Below, piece after piece: positions 1-8,615 of a stretch of 64,000 bases of DNA. The translations under genes and the position numbers were made by a program. A model generated the notes under the pieces. The model did not search any database, had not been told where the DNA came from, and saw nothing but the letters and a program-made list of their open reading frames with translations. Numbering within the stretch: position 1 is the stretch's first letter; each line of letters begins with the position of its first letter. Source of the DNA: Thiobacillus sp. (GTDB lineage Bacteria; Pseudomonadota; Gammaproteobacteria; Burkholderiales; Thiobacillaceae); NCBI GenBank assembly GCA_030679915.1, contig JAUXRY010000041.1:1-64000 (forward strand), given 5' to 3'.

Positions 1-22
1 CCTTCTGTTTTCCCCGGAATGC

Positions 23-98
23 TGGAGCGGGAAAGGAGGTTCGAACTCCCGACCTCGACCTTGGCAAGGTCGCGCTCTACCAGCTGAGCTATTCCCGC
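23..98 (-). tRNA. tRNA-Gly (anticodon GCC)
   Basis: The minus strand folds as a 76-nt tRNA. The acceptor arm GCGGGAA pairs with TTCCCGC, a D-arm with AGCTCAGCTGGTAGAGC is present, the anticodon loop TTGCCAA reads GCC, the T-loop is GTTCGAACC, and a CCA end is encoded at 25-23. It lies downstream of uvrC and pgsA on the same strand. The same order, uvrC-pgsA-glyW, is known in E. coli, so cotranscription with pgsA is likely. Confidence 0.97.
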
Positions 99-150
99 GT
101 TGAAGGCTGCGCATTATGGGGATTCCGCCTTTTTCTGTCAACAATTTTCA

Positions 151-717
151 TCAAGTCTTTTGCAGCGCACGCGAAGCCATCACAAGGTAATACGCCATCG
201 ACCACAAGGTCAGCAGTGCCGCTACCCAGATCAGCCAGGTGCCAATCTCCGCTATGGGGAGGTTGAAGACAGGATTGAAGTAGAGCAGCAGAACGATGGA
301 CACCATCTGGGCTGTGGTCTTGAGTTTTCCGATGAAGGACACCGCCACGCTGGCTGATTTACCTGCTTTGGCCATCCACTCGCGCAGTGCGGAAATGGTG
401 ATTTCTCGGCCGATGATGATGAGTCCAATCAACGGAGCGACGCGATCGAGGTCAATCAGCACGATCAGCGCTGCGGCGACCATCAGTTTGTCGGCCACCG
501 GGTCGAGGAACGCCCCGAAGGCGGAGGTCTGCCCCAGTTTGCGTGCCAGCCAGCCGTCGAGCCAATCGGTTATAGCCGCCACCCCAAAAAATGCTGCGGC
601 CAGTAAATTCGCTTCACGCGCCGTCACCCAGCCGTCGGGTAGATAAAACACACCCGCCATCAGGGGAATGAAAAGGATGCGCAGCCAGGTGAGCAGGTTG
701 GGGAGATTGAGGGGCAT
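151..717 (-). CDS. pgsA: CDP-diacylglycerol--glycerol-3-phosphate 3-phosphatidyltransferase
   Basis: Inner membrane enzyme that makes phosphatidylglycerophosphate, the committed step to phosphatidylglycerol. The 188-aa product has the usual family length. The CDP-alcohol phosphotransferase signature (D-x2-DG-x2-AR-x8-G-x3-D-x3-D) is visible at about residues 50-75 in DWLDGWLARKLG...GAFLDPVADK. About four to five hydrophobic helices surround it. The ATG overlaps the uvrC stop by one base (TGA/ATG sharing 717), which implies translational coupling, and a tRNA-Gly gene follows. Nothing is unusual. Confidence 0.96.
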   Translation of the reverse strand: MPLNLPNLLTWLRILFIPLMAGVFYLPDGWVTAREANLLAAAFFGVAAITDWLDGWLARKLGQTSAFGAFLDPVADKLMVAAALIVLIDLDRVAPLIGLIIIGREITISALREWMAKAGKSASVAVSFIGKLKTTAQMVSIVLLLYFNPVFNLPIAEIGTWLIWVAALLTLWSMAYYLVMASRALQKT

Positions 718-2513
718 CAGTGCAGGGCGCTGTAAATGGTTTCCGCCAATTCTCGGCTGATACCGTTGGCTGTGGCAAGCGCATCGACGCCGGCGTTGCG
801 CACACCCTGCAGGCCACCGAAGTGTTCAAGCAGCTGTTTACGCCGCTTGGGGCCGATTCCGGGGATATCTTCGAGGGTTGATTGCAGGCGGGCTTTGCCG
901 CGTTTTGCGCGGTGGCCGGTGATGGCAAAGCGATGGGCTTCGTCGCGCACCTGCTGAATCAGATGAAAGCCGGGATGATCCTTGGCTAGCTTTAATTCGC
1001 GGCCATCGGCAAAAATCAGGGTCTCCAGTCCTGGTTTGCGCGCCTCGCCCTTGGCGACGCCGAGCAGTAGTACTTCGCCTAATCCGAGCTCGGTCATTGC
1101 CTCGATAGCGGTCGAAATTTGGCCTTTGCCGCCATCGATCAGCAGCAGGTCGGGCAGCACACCGTTTTCCTCCACGCTTTTATGAAAGCGCTTGATGAGT
1201 GCGGCGTGCATCGCGGCGTAGTCGTCGCCCGGCGTGATGCCGCTGATGTTGTAACGGCGGTAATCGGATTTTTTCAGGTCATCGCCTTCGTACACCACAC
1301 ACGAGGCCACAGTCGCTTCGCCCATGGTGTGCGAAATATCAAAGCATTCGATGCGATTTAGCTGCGGCAAATCCAGTGTCTCGCGCAGCGCGGCCAGCCG
1401 CAGGGACTGGTTGCTGCGTTCGGCGCTGCGGCGCTCGGCCGACAGCCGCGCATTGGCCCGCGCCATCCCGATCCAGACTTTACGTTCGCCGGTGACGCGG
1501 TGCAGCAGGCTGATTTTTTTCTTCGCGAGTTCGCTCAGCAGCGCCTCCAGCGTATCGGTCTCGATGGCCTCGCTGATCAGGATGCGCGCGGGAATAGGGT
1601 GGTCGAGGTAGTGCTGGGCAATAAAGGCTTCCAGCGCTTCGGCCAGCGTGGCGCCTTCGCCGTGTTGCGGAAAAAAGCTGCGGTCACCCAGATGTCGGCC
1701 GCCTCGAATCATGGTCAGATTGACGGCAATCACACCAGTTACTTCGGCTACCGCCACCACATCGGCGTCGGCTTCACTGCCGGTGGTGTCGACGAACTGC
1801 TTTTCACGTAGAACGGACAGCATGCGCAAGCGGTCGCGTAGCAGGGCGGCGGTCTCGAAATCGAGCGCAACTGCTGCCGAATTCATCTGTTCGGTAATGT
1901 GATCGATCAGTTCGGTGGCCTCGCCTCTGAGCAGTTGGGCGGATGCGCTGACATCGCGTGCATAGGCTTCTGGCGAGATGGCTTTAACGCAAGGTGCCGT
2001 GCAGCGCTTGATCTGGTGCAACAGGCAGGGCCGTGAGCGGTTGGAAAACACGGTGTCTTCGCAGGTACGTAGTTGAAACACTTTTTGCAACAACTGCATG
2101 CTTTCGCGCACGGCATAGGCGTTTGGATAGGGACCAAACGCCTGATCTTTCTTTTTTGGGGTGCCACGAAAATAGGCCAGGCGTGGAAAGCGATGCCCGG
2201 TCAGCAGCAGATAGGGATAGGACTTGTCATCGCGAAACAGGATGTTGAAACGGGGCTTCAGGCCCTTGATGAGGTTGTTTTCCAACAGTAGCGCTTCGGC
2301 CTCGGTGCGCGTCACCGTGGTGTCGATGTGGTCGACGCTTTTCAGCATCAGGCGGATGCGCGGGCTCTGGTCGGTTTTCTGGAAATAGCTGGAAACGCGC
2401 TTTTTCAGGTCTTTCGCCTTGCCGACATACAGCACCGCGCCGGCCGAATCGATCATGCGATAGACGCCGGGCAGGGTGGGCAGCGAGATGAGGAAGTCCT
2501 TGTCGATGCTCAA
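717..2513 (-). CDS. uvrC: UvrABC excinuclease subunit C
   Basis: Nucleotide excision repair nuclease that makes both incisions around a lesion loaded by UvrA/UvrB. The 598-aa protein shows the N-terminal GIY-YIG domain (LPGVYRM...VLYVGKAKDLKKR, about residues 14-40), a UVR helical hairpin near 205-240, the RNase H-like 5' nuclease core beginning at ECFDISHTMGE, and a C-terminal helix-hairpin-helix (IPGIGPKRRKQLLEHFGG). The start appears to be TTG at 2513, giving MSIDKDFLISLP, the usual N-terminus of the family. No strong ribosome-binding site is seen before it. It overlaps pgsA by one base. Confidence 0.97.
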   Translation of the reverse strand: MSIDKDFLISLPTLPGVYRMIDSAGAVLYVGKAKDLKKRVSSYFQKTDQSPRIRLMLKSVDHIDTTVTRTEAEALLLENNLIKGLKPRFNILFRDDKSYPYLLLTGHRFPRLAYFRGTPKKKDQAFGPYPNAYAVRESMQLLQKVFQLRTCEDTVFSNRSRPCLLHQIKRCTAPCVKAISPEAYARDVSASAQLLRGEATELIDHITEQMNSAAVALDFETAALLRDRLRMLSVLREKQFVDTTGSEADADVVAVAEVTGVIAVNLTMIRGGRHLGDRSFFPQHGEGATLAEALEAFIAQHYLDHPIPARILISEAIETDTLEALLSELAKKKISLLHRVTGERKVWIGMARANARLSAERRSAERSNQSLRLAALRETLDLPQLNRIECFDISHTMGEATVASCVVYEGDDLKKSDYRRYNISGITPGDDYAAMHAALIKRFHKSVEENGVLPDLLLIDGGKGQISTAIEAMTELGLGEVLLLGVAKGEARKPGLETLIFADGRELKLAKDHPGFHLIQQVRDEAHRFAITGHRAKRGKARLQSTLEDIPGIGPKRRKQLLEHFGGLQGVRNAGVDALATANGISRELAETIYSALH

Positions 2514-2620
2514 AGTGAATGCCGTTTGATTATCAAAATAACAGCGAAGGTGTGACGCAAATAGGACTCACTGTAAGGCAAGATGAGTCCGATAAAATGA
2601 GTCTTTATTTTCAAGCGGAT

Positions 2621-2806
2621 TCAGTTTTCGTCGAGCAACTGGCCTGCAATCGCCCAATTCTCATGTGGGAGTTCTTCAAACGCGATATAGGTATACGACG
2701 CCGGTTTGCCAGCATGGCGCTCGAGGGTGGCGGTCACTTCTTCGGCGACTTTTTGTTTCTGGTCGCGGGTGAGAGTGCCGGCAATTTTGATGGTGACGAC
2801 GGGCAT
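2621..2806 (-). CDS. 4-oxalocrotonate tautomerase family protein
   Basis: Small 61-aa protein of the tautomerase superfamily. After Met removal it would start with Pro (MPVVTIKIAGTLT), the catalytic general base of the family, followed by the typical beta-alpha-beta layout and the TREQK/DQKQKVAEEV helix. Such proteins form hexamers or dimers that isomerise enol/keto substrates, but the physiological substrate cannot be read from sequence. It sits two bases after the uracil-DNA glycosylase stop, so the two are probably cotranscribed. The 107-bp gap to uvrC shows no clear terminator. Confidence 0.85.
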   Translation of the reverse strand: MPVVTIKIAGTLTRDQKQKVAEEVTATLERHAGKPASYTYIAFEELPHENWAIAGQLLDEN

Positions 2807-2808
2807 GG

Positions 2809-3456
2809 TCAGACCTCCGTTTTAATCAGTTCGAACACTGCCGCAAACATCTCCGGGGTGAGGCGGCGCGTCTGGGTATTGTAGCGGGAGCAGTGATAAC
2901 TGCTGACCAGACGTCGGCCATTGGGCAGGGGGTAGTCGCTGGCGTGGGCGAAGGGATAGTCCTTGAGCTTCAGGCCCAGTGCACGCAGCACGGCCTGATG
3001 CGCAATCAATCCCAACGCCAGAATGCTGGCGTCAGCAGGCAACGCGGCCAGTTCAGCGGCCAGGAAATGGTTGCATTCGCGAATCTCGCCGGGCTCCGGC
3101 TTGTTGGCGGGCGGCAGGCATTTCACGGCGTTGGTGATGCGGCAGTCAATGAGCTGCAGGCCGTCGTCGATGGAGATCGATTCCGGCGCGCTGGCGTAGC
3201 CGAATTGATGCAGGGTTTGATACAGCAGGATGCCGGCGGTGTCGCCGGTGAACGGGCGGCCGCTGCGATTGGCGCCATGCATGCCTGGGGCAAGGCCGAC
3301 GATCAGCAGATTTGGCTCGGCCGCGCCAAACGCCGGGACCGGCCGGGCATGGTAGGTGGGGTGTTTAACGTGAACTTCATCCAGAAATGTGGCCAGACGC
3401 GGGCAGGCACGGCAATCAAGGTCAAAGATTTTGATGTCGTTGGGCGGCATTATCAC
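2809..3456 (-). CDS. Uracil-DNA glycosylase, family 5-like (UdgB type, Fe-S)
   Basis: Base-excision repair enzyme that removes uracil (and in family 5 also hypoxanthine) from DNA. Motif A has the family 5 form GLAPGMHGANRSGRPFTGD. Four cysteines typical of the Fe-S glycosylases are visible: the CRAC pair near residues 15-18 and single Cys in NAVKCLPP and RECNHF. A C-terminal motif with YHCSRYNTQT supplies the DNA-leucine-loop region. The GTG start at 3456 overlaps the receptor stop (GTGA) and has GAGGG six bases upstream; an ATG at 3450 is the alternative. Family assignment is by motif only. Confidence 0.85.
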   Translation of the reverse strand: MIMPPNDIKIFDLDCRACPRLATFLDEVHVKHPTYHARPVPAFGAAEPNLLIVGLAPGMHGANRSGRPFTGDTAGILLYQTLHQFGYASAPESISIDDGLQLIDCRITNAVKCLPPANKPEPGEIRECNHFLAAELAALPADASILALGLIAHQAVLRALGLKLKDYPFAHASDYPLPNGRRLVSSYHCSRYNTQTRRLTPEMFAAVFELIKTEV

Positions 3457-5609
3457 AGCTTGCCCTCGATGCTCAGGAACACGCTGCGCACGCCGCGTGA
3501 TCGATCTGCTTCGAGGCTGGCGAGGCTGCCGCCTGACAGGTCGATCGTGTCATTGCCCTGATCCGCGCGGGTGACGTTGTCGACCGTCAGGCGCAGGCTG
3601 AGTTTTCGATCGAGTTTCTTGATGGCGTACAGATCGAGTTGCTGCCGCGCGCGCTGGGTTTGCTGCACGCTATTGTTCATGTCGCGTGAGAAGCTTGAAC
3701 TGAGGCTGAGGTTGCCGCCCAGGGTGAGTTTCCACGCCGCATGATCGTAGTCGAACCCCAGGTTGCCGCTGTGGCGCGGGCTTTCCTGGCGTGACGACAA
3801 GGCGCCGTCTTCCAGGGTGAGTCGGCTGGTCGAGGCATTGCCGCGCAGGGACAGCGCCGGCAGGCTGGCGAGCTTGGTTTTGAAGTCGACCACCACGCTG
3901 GTTTCATGCGCCTGACCGACGTTGGCAGGGCGTTCAACATAACGACCGGATTCCAGCTGGACCAGCCGTTGCACCTTGTCATCGATCTGGCGCACGAAAA
4001 GATTGATCCCGGCGCTGCCGCGTTTTTGCGGCAGAAAATGCTCCACCCCCAGTTGCAGAGTGGCGGTGCGTTCGGGCGCGAGCGCGGGGTTGCCGCCTCG
4101 GTCCGGGTTGGACAGGCTATTGGTGCCGGTGGTGGTCACGACCACGGGGGACAGGTCGCGCACGCCGGGTGGCTTGTCGGTGATGGCCACGCTGGTCCGA
4201 ATATTCCAGTTGGGGTTGAACTGCCACAAATAATGCAGCGAGGGTAGCCAGGCAAGGTGGTTGTTTTTGACGGTGGCGTCGAGCGCATCCGTGACGGCGC
4301 TACGCGTGGTTTGCAAGCGCAATCCCGGGGTGAGCAGGTGGCGTTCAGATAGCTGCCATTCGTCCTGTGCCCACAGGGCGAACAATTGCTCCTGCGACTC
4401 GGCGCTGGCCTGTGCACCCAGCGCGCTGGGGGTGCCGTTGACCGTTTGTCGTTTCTTGTCCTCGACGTCCTTGTGGCGCGCTTCCAGCCCAAACGTGGCC
4501 AGGTGCGTGGCGGCAAGCGGCAGACTGCGCTTGCCCGTCAGGCTCAGTTCCAAACCGTCGCTGGTGTTGCGTGTGCGGGTGGTGTTGAGCGGGGCACCGG
4601 CCGCATCAAATGTGTCGAGGGTGATGTCCTTGCGTTCGTTTTCACTCTGCAGCGTCAGCTTTGCACTGGTTTCGCCCGCGCCGGATTGGCGACGCTTCCA
4701 TTCGGCGGAGAGGCGGCCATTGAGTCGCTGCGTTTGCTCCTGTTCGCGCTCGCGGCCGTCTGCGGTCAGGCCGGTGCCGTTGACCGGATCGGTGTAGGTC
4801 TGGCGTTGGGTGTGGGTGACGCGGTTGCGGTCGTTAAAAGTCAGAAACGGGCTGATCGTCAGCCGGGTGCCTGCACCCAGATCACGGGTAAAACGCGGTG
4901 CCACATACAGCGAGTTTTCGCGGCCGCTTTCGCTGTCGGATTCGATGGCCCAGACATTGCGCGCGCCACCGGAAAAGGTTTGAGTCGAGGTGGTGCGTTC
5001 GCCGGTGAGCGGGCGGCTGGTGGCAAAACCCATCCACAGCACGCCCGTTTCGCCTTCGCGCGCGCCGTATATGCCGCCGACGCGCGCGCCCCAAGCGTCA
5101 TCAATATTGATGACGCCCAGGCGAAAAGTGCCGGTTTTTGTCGGGGGTACGTCGCGCAGGATGAGATTGATAGTGCCGCCCGCGCCCGAAGGAAATTCGG
5201 CGGTGCTGTTTTTGATGATCTCGATGCGCTCGATCAGTTCGACTGGCAGGCGCATCGCCATGCGGTTGCCACCGGGCAGGGCTTCACCGTCGACGATGAT
5301 GCGTGGTTCCAGTCGATCAGTGCCGCGGCTGCGTCCACGCCGACCCTCGCTTTCAGCGGCCAGACTTACGCCGGGCAGCTGGCGCAGGATTTCACCGATG
5401 GTCGCGGCATCGAGTTTTTCCAGGTCTTCGCGGCTGACGATGAGTTTGGTGCTGGAGGATTCCTGGCGCGCTTCCTGCGCGTCGTAAACCGGCGCGGTCA
5501 CCTGAACGGTACCGAGCGTGGCCGGCGCTTCGGCCGGCGTCTGGGCAAAACCCTGAAGCGGAATATGCAGGCAGACCAAGGCGGCAAGGCGGGATAAAGT
5601 GAGGTTCAC
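3453..5609 (-). CDS. TonB-dependent outer membrane receptor
   Basis: A 718-aa outer membrane receptor for active import of a metal complex or other scarce ligand. A signal peptide (MNLTLSRLAALVCLHIPLQG, cut after FAQ) is followed by a TonB-box-like GTVQVTAP near residues 32-40. A plug domain follows (IGEILRQLPGVSL, RIIVDGEALP, IERIEIIKNSTAEFPSGAGG), then a beta-barrel to the C-terminus. The GTG start overlaps the exbD stop. Being last in a tonB-exbB-exbD-receptor run suggests a dedicated energising system. No Fur box was found before tonB, so the ligand stays open. Confidence 0.93.
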   Translation of the reverse strand: MNLTLSRLAALVCLHIPLQGFAQTPAEAPATLGTVQVTAPVYDAQEARQESSSTKLIVSREDLEKLDAATIGEILRQLPGVSLAAESEGRRGRSRGTDRLEPRIIVDGEALPGGNRMAMRLPVELIERIEIIKNSTAEFPSGAGGTINLILRDVPPTKTGTFRLGVINIDDAWGARVGGIYGAREGETGVLWMGFATSRPLTGERTTSTQTFSGGARNVWAIESDSESGRENSLYVAPRFTRDLGAGTRLTISPFLTFNDRNRVTHTQRQTYTDPVNGTGLTADGREREQEQTQRLNGRLSAEWKRRQSGAGETSAKLTLQSENERKDITLDTFDAAGAPLNTTRTRNTSDGLELSLTGKRSLPLAATHLATFGLEARHKDVEDKKRQTVNGTPSALGAQASAESQEQLFALWAQDEWQLSERHLLTPGLRLQTTRSAVTDALDATVKNNHLAWLPSLHYLWQFNPNWNIRTSVAITDKPPGVRDLSPVVVTTTGTNSLSNPDRGGNPALAPERTATLQLGVEHFLPQKRGSAGINLFVRQIDDKVQRLVQLESGRYVERPANVGQAHETSVVVDFKTKLASLPALSLRGNASTSRLTLEDGALSSRQESPRHSGNLGFDYDHAAWKLTLGGNLSLSSSFSRDMNNSVQQTQRARQQLDLYAIKKLDRKLSLRLTVDNVTRADQGNDTIDLSGGSLASLEADRSRGVRSVFLSIEGKL

Positions 5610-6067
5610 AAAGGCTCGAATCGTTCAGTTAGCGGGGTGTTGGGGATTTGTTGACGTGCGGGGTCAGTCACAAACCCGATGCGGGTGAGCCCGACTTTGG
5701 CGGCGTCCGACATGATGCGCACCACATGCTTGTAGGCCAAGTCGCCATCAGCGCGGATGTGGATTTCCGGTTGCGGCGTTAGCTTCGCAGCAGTGTTCAT
5801 GTGCGTTTGCCAGGCGGCCGGATCGACCGGTTCGGCATTCCAGAATACCGAACCGTCGGCCTTGATCGAAAGGTTGATCGTTTCAGGCTTGGGTGGGTTG
5901 GGGGCGCTTGATGCTTGCGGCAGCTCGACCTTCACTGCGTGAGTCAAGAGCGGCGCGGTAATGATGAAAATCACCAGCAACACCAACATCACGTCGATCA
6001 GCGGAATCATGTTGATTTCCGCCATGTCCTGCGCGCGTGCACCGGAATTGAGTCCGCCGAAGGCCAT
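5606..6067 (-). CDS. exbD: ExbD/TolR family biopolymer transport protein
   Basis: Inner membrane subunit that, with ExbB, turns proton-motive force into movement of TonB. The 153-aa protein has one N-terminal transmembrane helix (INMIPLIDVMLVLLVIFIITAP) with the conserved proton-carrying Asp in PLIDVMLVLL, then a periplasmic domain (LPQAS..., INLSIKADGSVFWN, IRADGDLAYKHVVRIMSDAAKVGLTRIGFVTD). It overlaps exbB upstream by one base and the receptor downstream by four, a tightly coupled unit. Confidence 0.94.
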   Translation of the reverse strand: MAFGGLNSGARAQDMAEINMIPLIDVMLVLLVIFIITAPLLTHAVKVELPQASSAPNPPKPETINLSIKADGSVFWNAEPVDPAAWQTHMNTAAKLTPQPEIHIRADGDLAYKHVVRIMSDAAKVGLTRIGFVTDPARQQIPNTPLTERFEPL

Positions 6068-6813
6068 CAGGCGCTCCTTGCCGCGTTGGCCGGTTTCACA
6101 GGGCTGGCACCTTGTTCCTGCCCGCGGATGCCGGTCGACATGAACGCAAACAGATCGTGCGCAAAGCCGTCCAATTCGTTCAGTACCAGCCGGTTCGAAC
6201 GGTTAAAGAAGTTGTACGCCAGCACCGCCGGAATTGCCACCGCCAGACCCAACGCGGTCATGATCAGTGCTTCGCCGACCGGCCCAGCAACCTGGTCGAG
6301 GCTGCCCGAGCCGCTCATGCCGATATTGACCAGCGCGTGGTAAATGCCCCACACCGTGCCGAACAGACCGATGAACGGTGCGCTCGAGGCAATCGAGGCG
6401 AGCATGGTGTGGCCGTGTTCGAGACGTGCGGTGTCGTGGTCGATGGCGCGGCGCAAGGCGCGGGTGAGGAATTCCTCGGCCGTACCGGATTCGATCAGGC
6501 GCTGGCCGGTCTTGTTGCGGTATTGCTCGGCTGCGTTGAGGCCGCGCTGAGTCAAGTGCGAAAACGGATCGTGTACGCCTGCATTTTGAATATGCTCGGC
6601 CACCGATTCCAGGCCGGGGGCATTCCAGAATTTATCCAGAAAGGTTTTTGCACTCTGGCGCATGCGCCGATGGGTGATCGACTTGCTGGCGATCAGATAC
6701 CAGGTGATGACCGACATGGTCAGCATCACGACCAGCAGAAACAGCGCCAGTGCATCGGCCTGGGCCAGAAAATGGGTGAGGCCCAGTTGAACGGGCGCGT
6801 TTGGGGTGTCCAT
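6067..6813 (-). CDS. exbB: ExbB/TolQ/MotA family proton channel protein
   Basis: Proton channel partner of ExbD in the TonB complex. The ATG at 6813 (MDTPNAPVQLG) is chosen because AAGGAG lies six bases upstream; the longer open frame to 6900 would overlap tonB without support. The 248-aa product has the family layout: an N-terminal helix (ALALFLLVVMLTMSVITWYLIAS), a cytoplasmic loop, and two C-terminal helices including APFIGLFGTVWGIYHAL and AVAIPAVLAYNFF. Only two bases separate it from the tonB stop. Confidence 0.94.
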   Translation of the reverse strand: MDTPNAPVQLGLTHFLAQADALALFLLVVMLTMSVITWYLIASKSITHRRMRQSAKTFLDKFWNAPGLESVAEHIQNAGVHDPFSHLTQRGLNAAEQYRNKTGQRLIESGTAEEFLTRALRRAIDHDTARLEHGHTMLASIASSAPFIGLFGTVWGIYHALVNIGMSGSGSLDQVAGPVGEALIMTALGLAVAIPAVLAYNFFNRSNRLVLNELDGFAHDLFAFMSTGIRGQEQGASPVKPANAARSA

Positions 6814-6815
6814 GC

Positions 6816-7547
6816 TTAACTCCTTAAACTGAATTGTATCGGGACGATGACCCACGCCGGAATCGGCTGGTCGCCCTGGCGTGCGGGGACAAAACGCCAT
6901 TGTTTGACGGTATCGAGTGCGGCCTGGTCGAGGCGGGGGAAACCGCTGCTGCGATAGACCTCGATCTGCTGAGCCTGGCCTGCGGTGTCGATCTGGACGC
7001 GCAACCGCACTTCGCCTTCCTCCCCCATCCGGCGCGATGCGCTGGGATAAGGCGGTTTGGGGTTGTCGAGATAGTCGGCGTTGAATCGGGGCTGTGTGAT
7101 CGGTAGCGGCGGCGGAGCAACGCGGGGCGCTTCCACTGCGGCGGGTGCAGGGGCGGGGGTTGGCGCCGCTTGGGGATCCGCCCGGGCAGGGTCGGGACGA
7201 ACCAGATCGGGTCGTGCTGGCTCGGCAGGCGGCGGTTGGCGTACGGGCTGCACTGCTTCTGCTGCTGGCTTTGCCGGGTCAAGGGGTGTAGTCAGGACCG
7301 GCTTCGGCGCGCTAGGCGGCGGCGGTTGCACACTGGGTTGAACGGGAGGTGGGGCCAGCTCGGGTTGCGCGGTTGCCGCTTCGATCAGCCGCACATACAG
7401 CGGCGCGGGAAGGGTGATCGATAGCGTCGGCTTCGTCAGGGTCAGCATGCCCGCCACGATGCCGGCATGGACCAGCAACACGACCGCCAGCACGCCTAAT
7501 GAAAGGCGCGGCGGGGCAATTCGCAGATCAGGGGCAAGCGTGCGCAT
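6816..7547 (-). CDS. tonB: TonB energy-transducing protein
   Basis: Periplasm-spanning protein that carries ExbBD energy to the outer membrane receptor. The 243-aa product has an N-terminal anchor (LSLGVLAVVLLVHAGIVAGML), a long Pro-rich segment with many PP and PAP runs (about residues 55-150), and a C-terminal TonB domain (PYPSASRRMGEEGEVRLRV...SSGFPRLDQAALDTVKQWRFVPA). ATG at 7547 is preferred to the TTG one codon upstream. It heads the tonB-exbB-exbD-receptor run. Confidence 0.93.
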   Translation of the reverse strand: MRTLAPDLRIAPPRLSLGVLAVVLLVHAGIVAGMLTLTKPTLSITLPAPLYVRLIEAATAQPELAPPPVQPSVQPPPPSAPKPVLTTPLDPAKPAAEAVQPVRQPPPAEPARPDLVRPDPARADPQAAPTPAPAPAAVEAPRVAPPPLPITQPRFNADYLDNPKPPYPSASRRMGEEGEVRLRVQIDTAGQAQQIEVYRSSGFPRLDQAALDTVKQWRFVPARQGDQPIPAWVIVPIQFSLRS

Positions 7548-7655
7548 CAACGGCGGTCAGGAATCCATGGCGTAGGCGGTATTTTGGCATGATCCGATGG
7601 CCCGCTACATGATCAAAATGGCTGTTTGACTGATTGCGTCGGAATCGTGGACAAC

Positions 7656-7684
7656 CATAAAAAAACGTCCCACATGGGGACGTT
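7656..7684 (-). terminator. Intrinsic terminator after bfr
   Basis: Read on the minus strand, AACGTCCC pairs with GGGACGTT around a short loop and is followed by a run of seven T. It starts about 24 bases past the bfr stop, so it should end the bfr transcript. Confidence 0.85.
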
Positions 7685-7707
7685 AGATCTGGCGCATTGA
7701 AACCGTT

Positions 7708-8187
7708 TTAGCCTTCGATCGGGCCGGCAGCGGTTTGCATGTAGTTCTGTTCGCCCATGCGTTTGAGCAGATCAATCTGGGTTTCCAGATAGTCGATGTG
7801 CTCTTCGGTATCGGTCTGGATGCCGACCAGCATGTCACGCGAGACATAATCCTTGACCGACTCGCAGTGGGTAATGGCTTCTTCATACAAGGCACGGCCC
7901 GAGTGTTCGAGCTTGAGGTCGCAGGCCAGGCATTCGGCGACATTCTCACCGATCAGCAGCTTGCTGAGGTCTTGCAGGTTGGGCAGGCCTTCGAGGAAAA
8001 GGATGCGCTCGATCAGCTTGTCGGCGTGATGCATTTCTTCGATGGATTCGTCGTATTCGTGCTTGCCGAGGGCAATCAGGCCCCAGTTCTTGTACATGCG
8101 GGCATGCAGAAAATACTGGTTGATCGCGGTGAGTTCGACGGTCAGTGCCTTGTTCAGGTACTGGATGACTTTTTTATCGCCTTTCAT
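7708..8187 (-). CDS. bfr: Bacterioferritin
   Basis: Iron-storage 24-mer subunit of 159 aa, the standard length. Ferroxidase ligands E18, E51, H54, E94 and H130 are present by direct count, and Met52, which ligates haem between subunits, is present too. The position matching E. coli E127 reads Thr127 (context DTEEH), with Glu at 128 and 129, so one di-iron ligand may be displaced. An AGGAG site precedes the ATG. bfd lies upstream with its own terminator between, so the two seem separately transcribed. It is probably iron-responsive, though no Fur box is visible directly before it. Confidence 0.95.
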   Translation of the reverse strand: MKGDKKVIQYLNKALTVELTAINQYFLHARMYKNWGLIALGKHEYDESIEEMHHADKLIERILFLEGLPNLQDLSKLLIGENVAECLACDLKLEHSGRALYEEAITHCESVKDYVSRDMLVGIQTDTEEHIDYLETQIDLLKRMGEQNYMQTAAGPIEG

Positions 8188-8280
8188 GGCTGGACTCCTG
8201 ATTGTAGGTAAGGGCCCGCGAGAAGCTTTTGGCTAGGCGGTAGGTTGGCTATTGGGCAAACGGGCTGGCTATCATTGTAT

Positions 8281-8318
8281 GAAAAAACCCGCGTCAGGCA
8301 AGTCTAGACGCGGGTTTT
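8281..8318 (-). terminator. Intrinsic terminator after bfd
   Basis: A perfect 12-bp stem AAAACCCGCGTC/GACGCGGGTTTT around an 11-base loop lies about 50 bases past the bfd stop. On the minus strand it ends in a T run. It separates bfd from bfr, so bfr needs its own promoter in the 93 bases between this hairpin and its ATG. Confidence 0.9.
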
Positions 8319-8367
8319 GAGAGAGTGGGTGGGAATGAGAATGGAGCGGATTATCGATTAGAAAAAC

Positions 8368-8580
8368 TTACGCCGCGACCATCATTCCACTGCAAGATGC
8401 CTCGCACCGGGCTTCAGATACGGCTTCCCGCAATACATCCTTCGCGCACTTCGCGCACTTTCCACATTGCGTGCCCACGCCAAGGTGCTCGCGTAGTTCG
8501 CGCATCGTGCTCACGCCTTCTGTCCGAACCAGTTGGTGGATGCGGGCATCGGTGACATTGTGGCAAAGGCATACGTACAT
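8368..8580 (-). CDS. bfd: Bacterioferritin-associated ferredoxin
   Basis: Small [2Fe-2S] protein that passes electrons to bacterioferritin haem to release stored iron as Fe2+. The 70-aa product has the family cysteine pattern: C4-x-C6 (MYVCLCHNVT) and C39-x2-C42 (GTQCGKCAKC, with an extra C45), inside the BFD-like helix-turn-helix fold (RELREHLGVG). The C-terminus has two more Cys (RCEASCSG). A Fur-box palindrome overlaps its promoter, which fits expression under iron starvation when stores must be mobilised. Confidence 0.94.
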   Translation of the reverse strand: MYVCLCHNVTDARIHQLVRTEGVSTMRELREHLGVGTQCGKCAKCAKDVLREAVSEARCEASCSGMMVAA

Positions 8581-8615
8581 GATCGAAACCTTCTCGCTGT
8601 TGCGTTGATGTACGT

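Noticed and set aside
4386-5597. A 403-codon open frame opposite the TonB-dependent receptor
   Set aside because: The minus strand carries a full receptor with signal peptide and plug. The antisense frame lacks any known motif.
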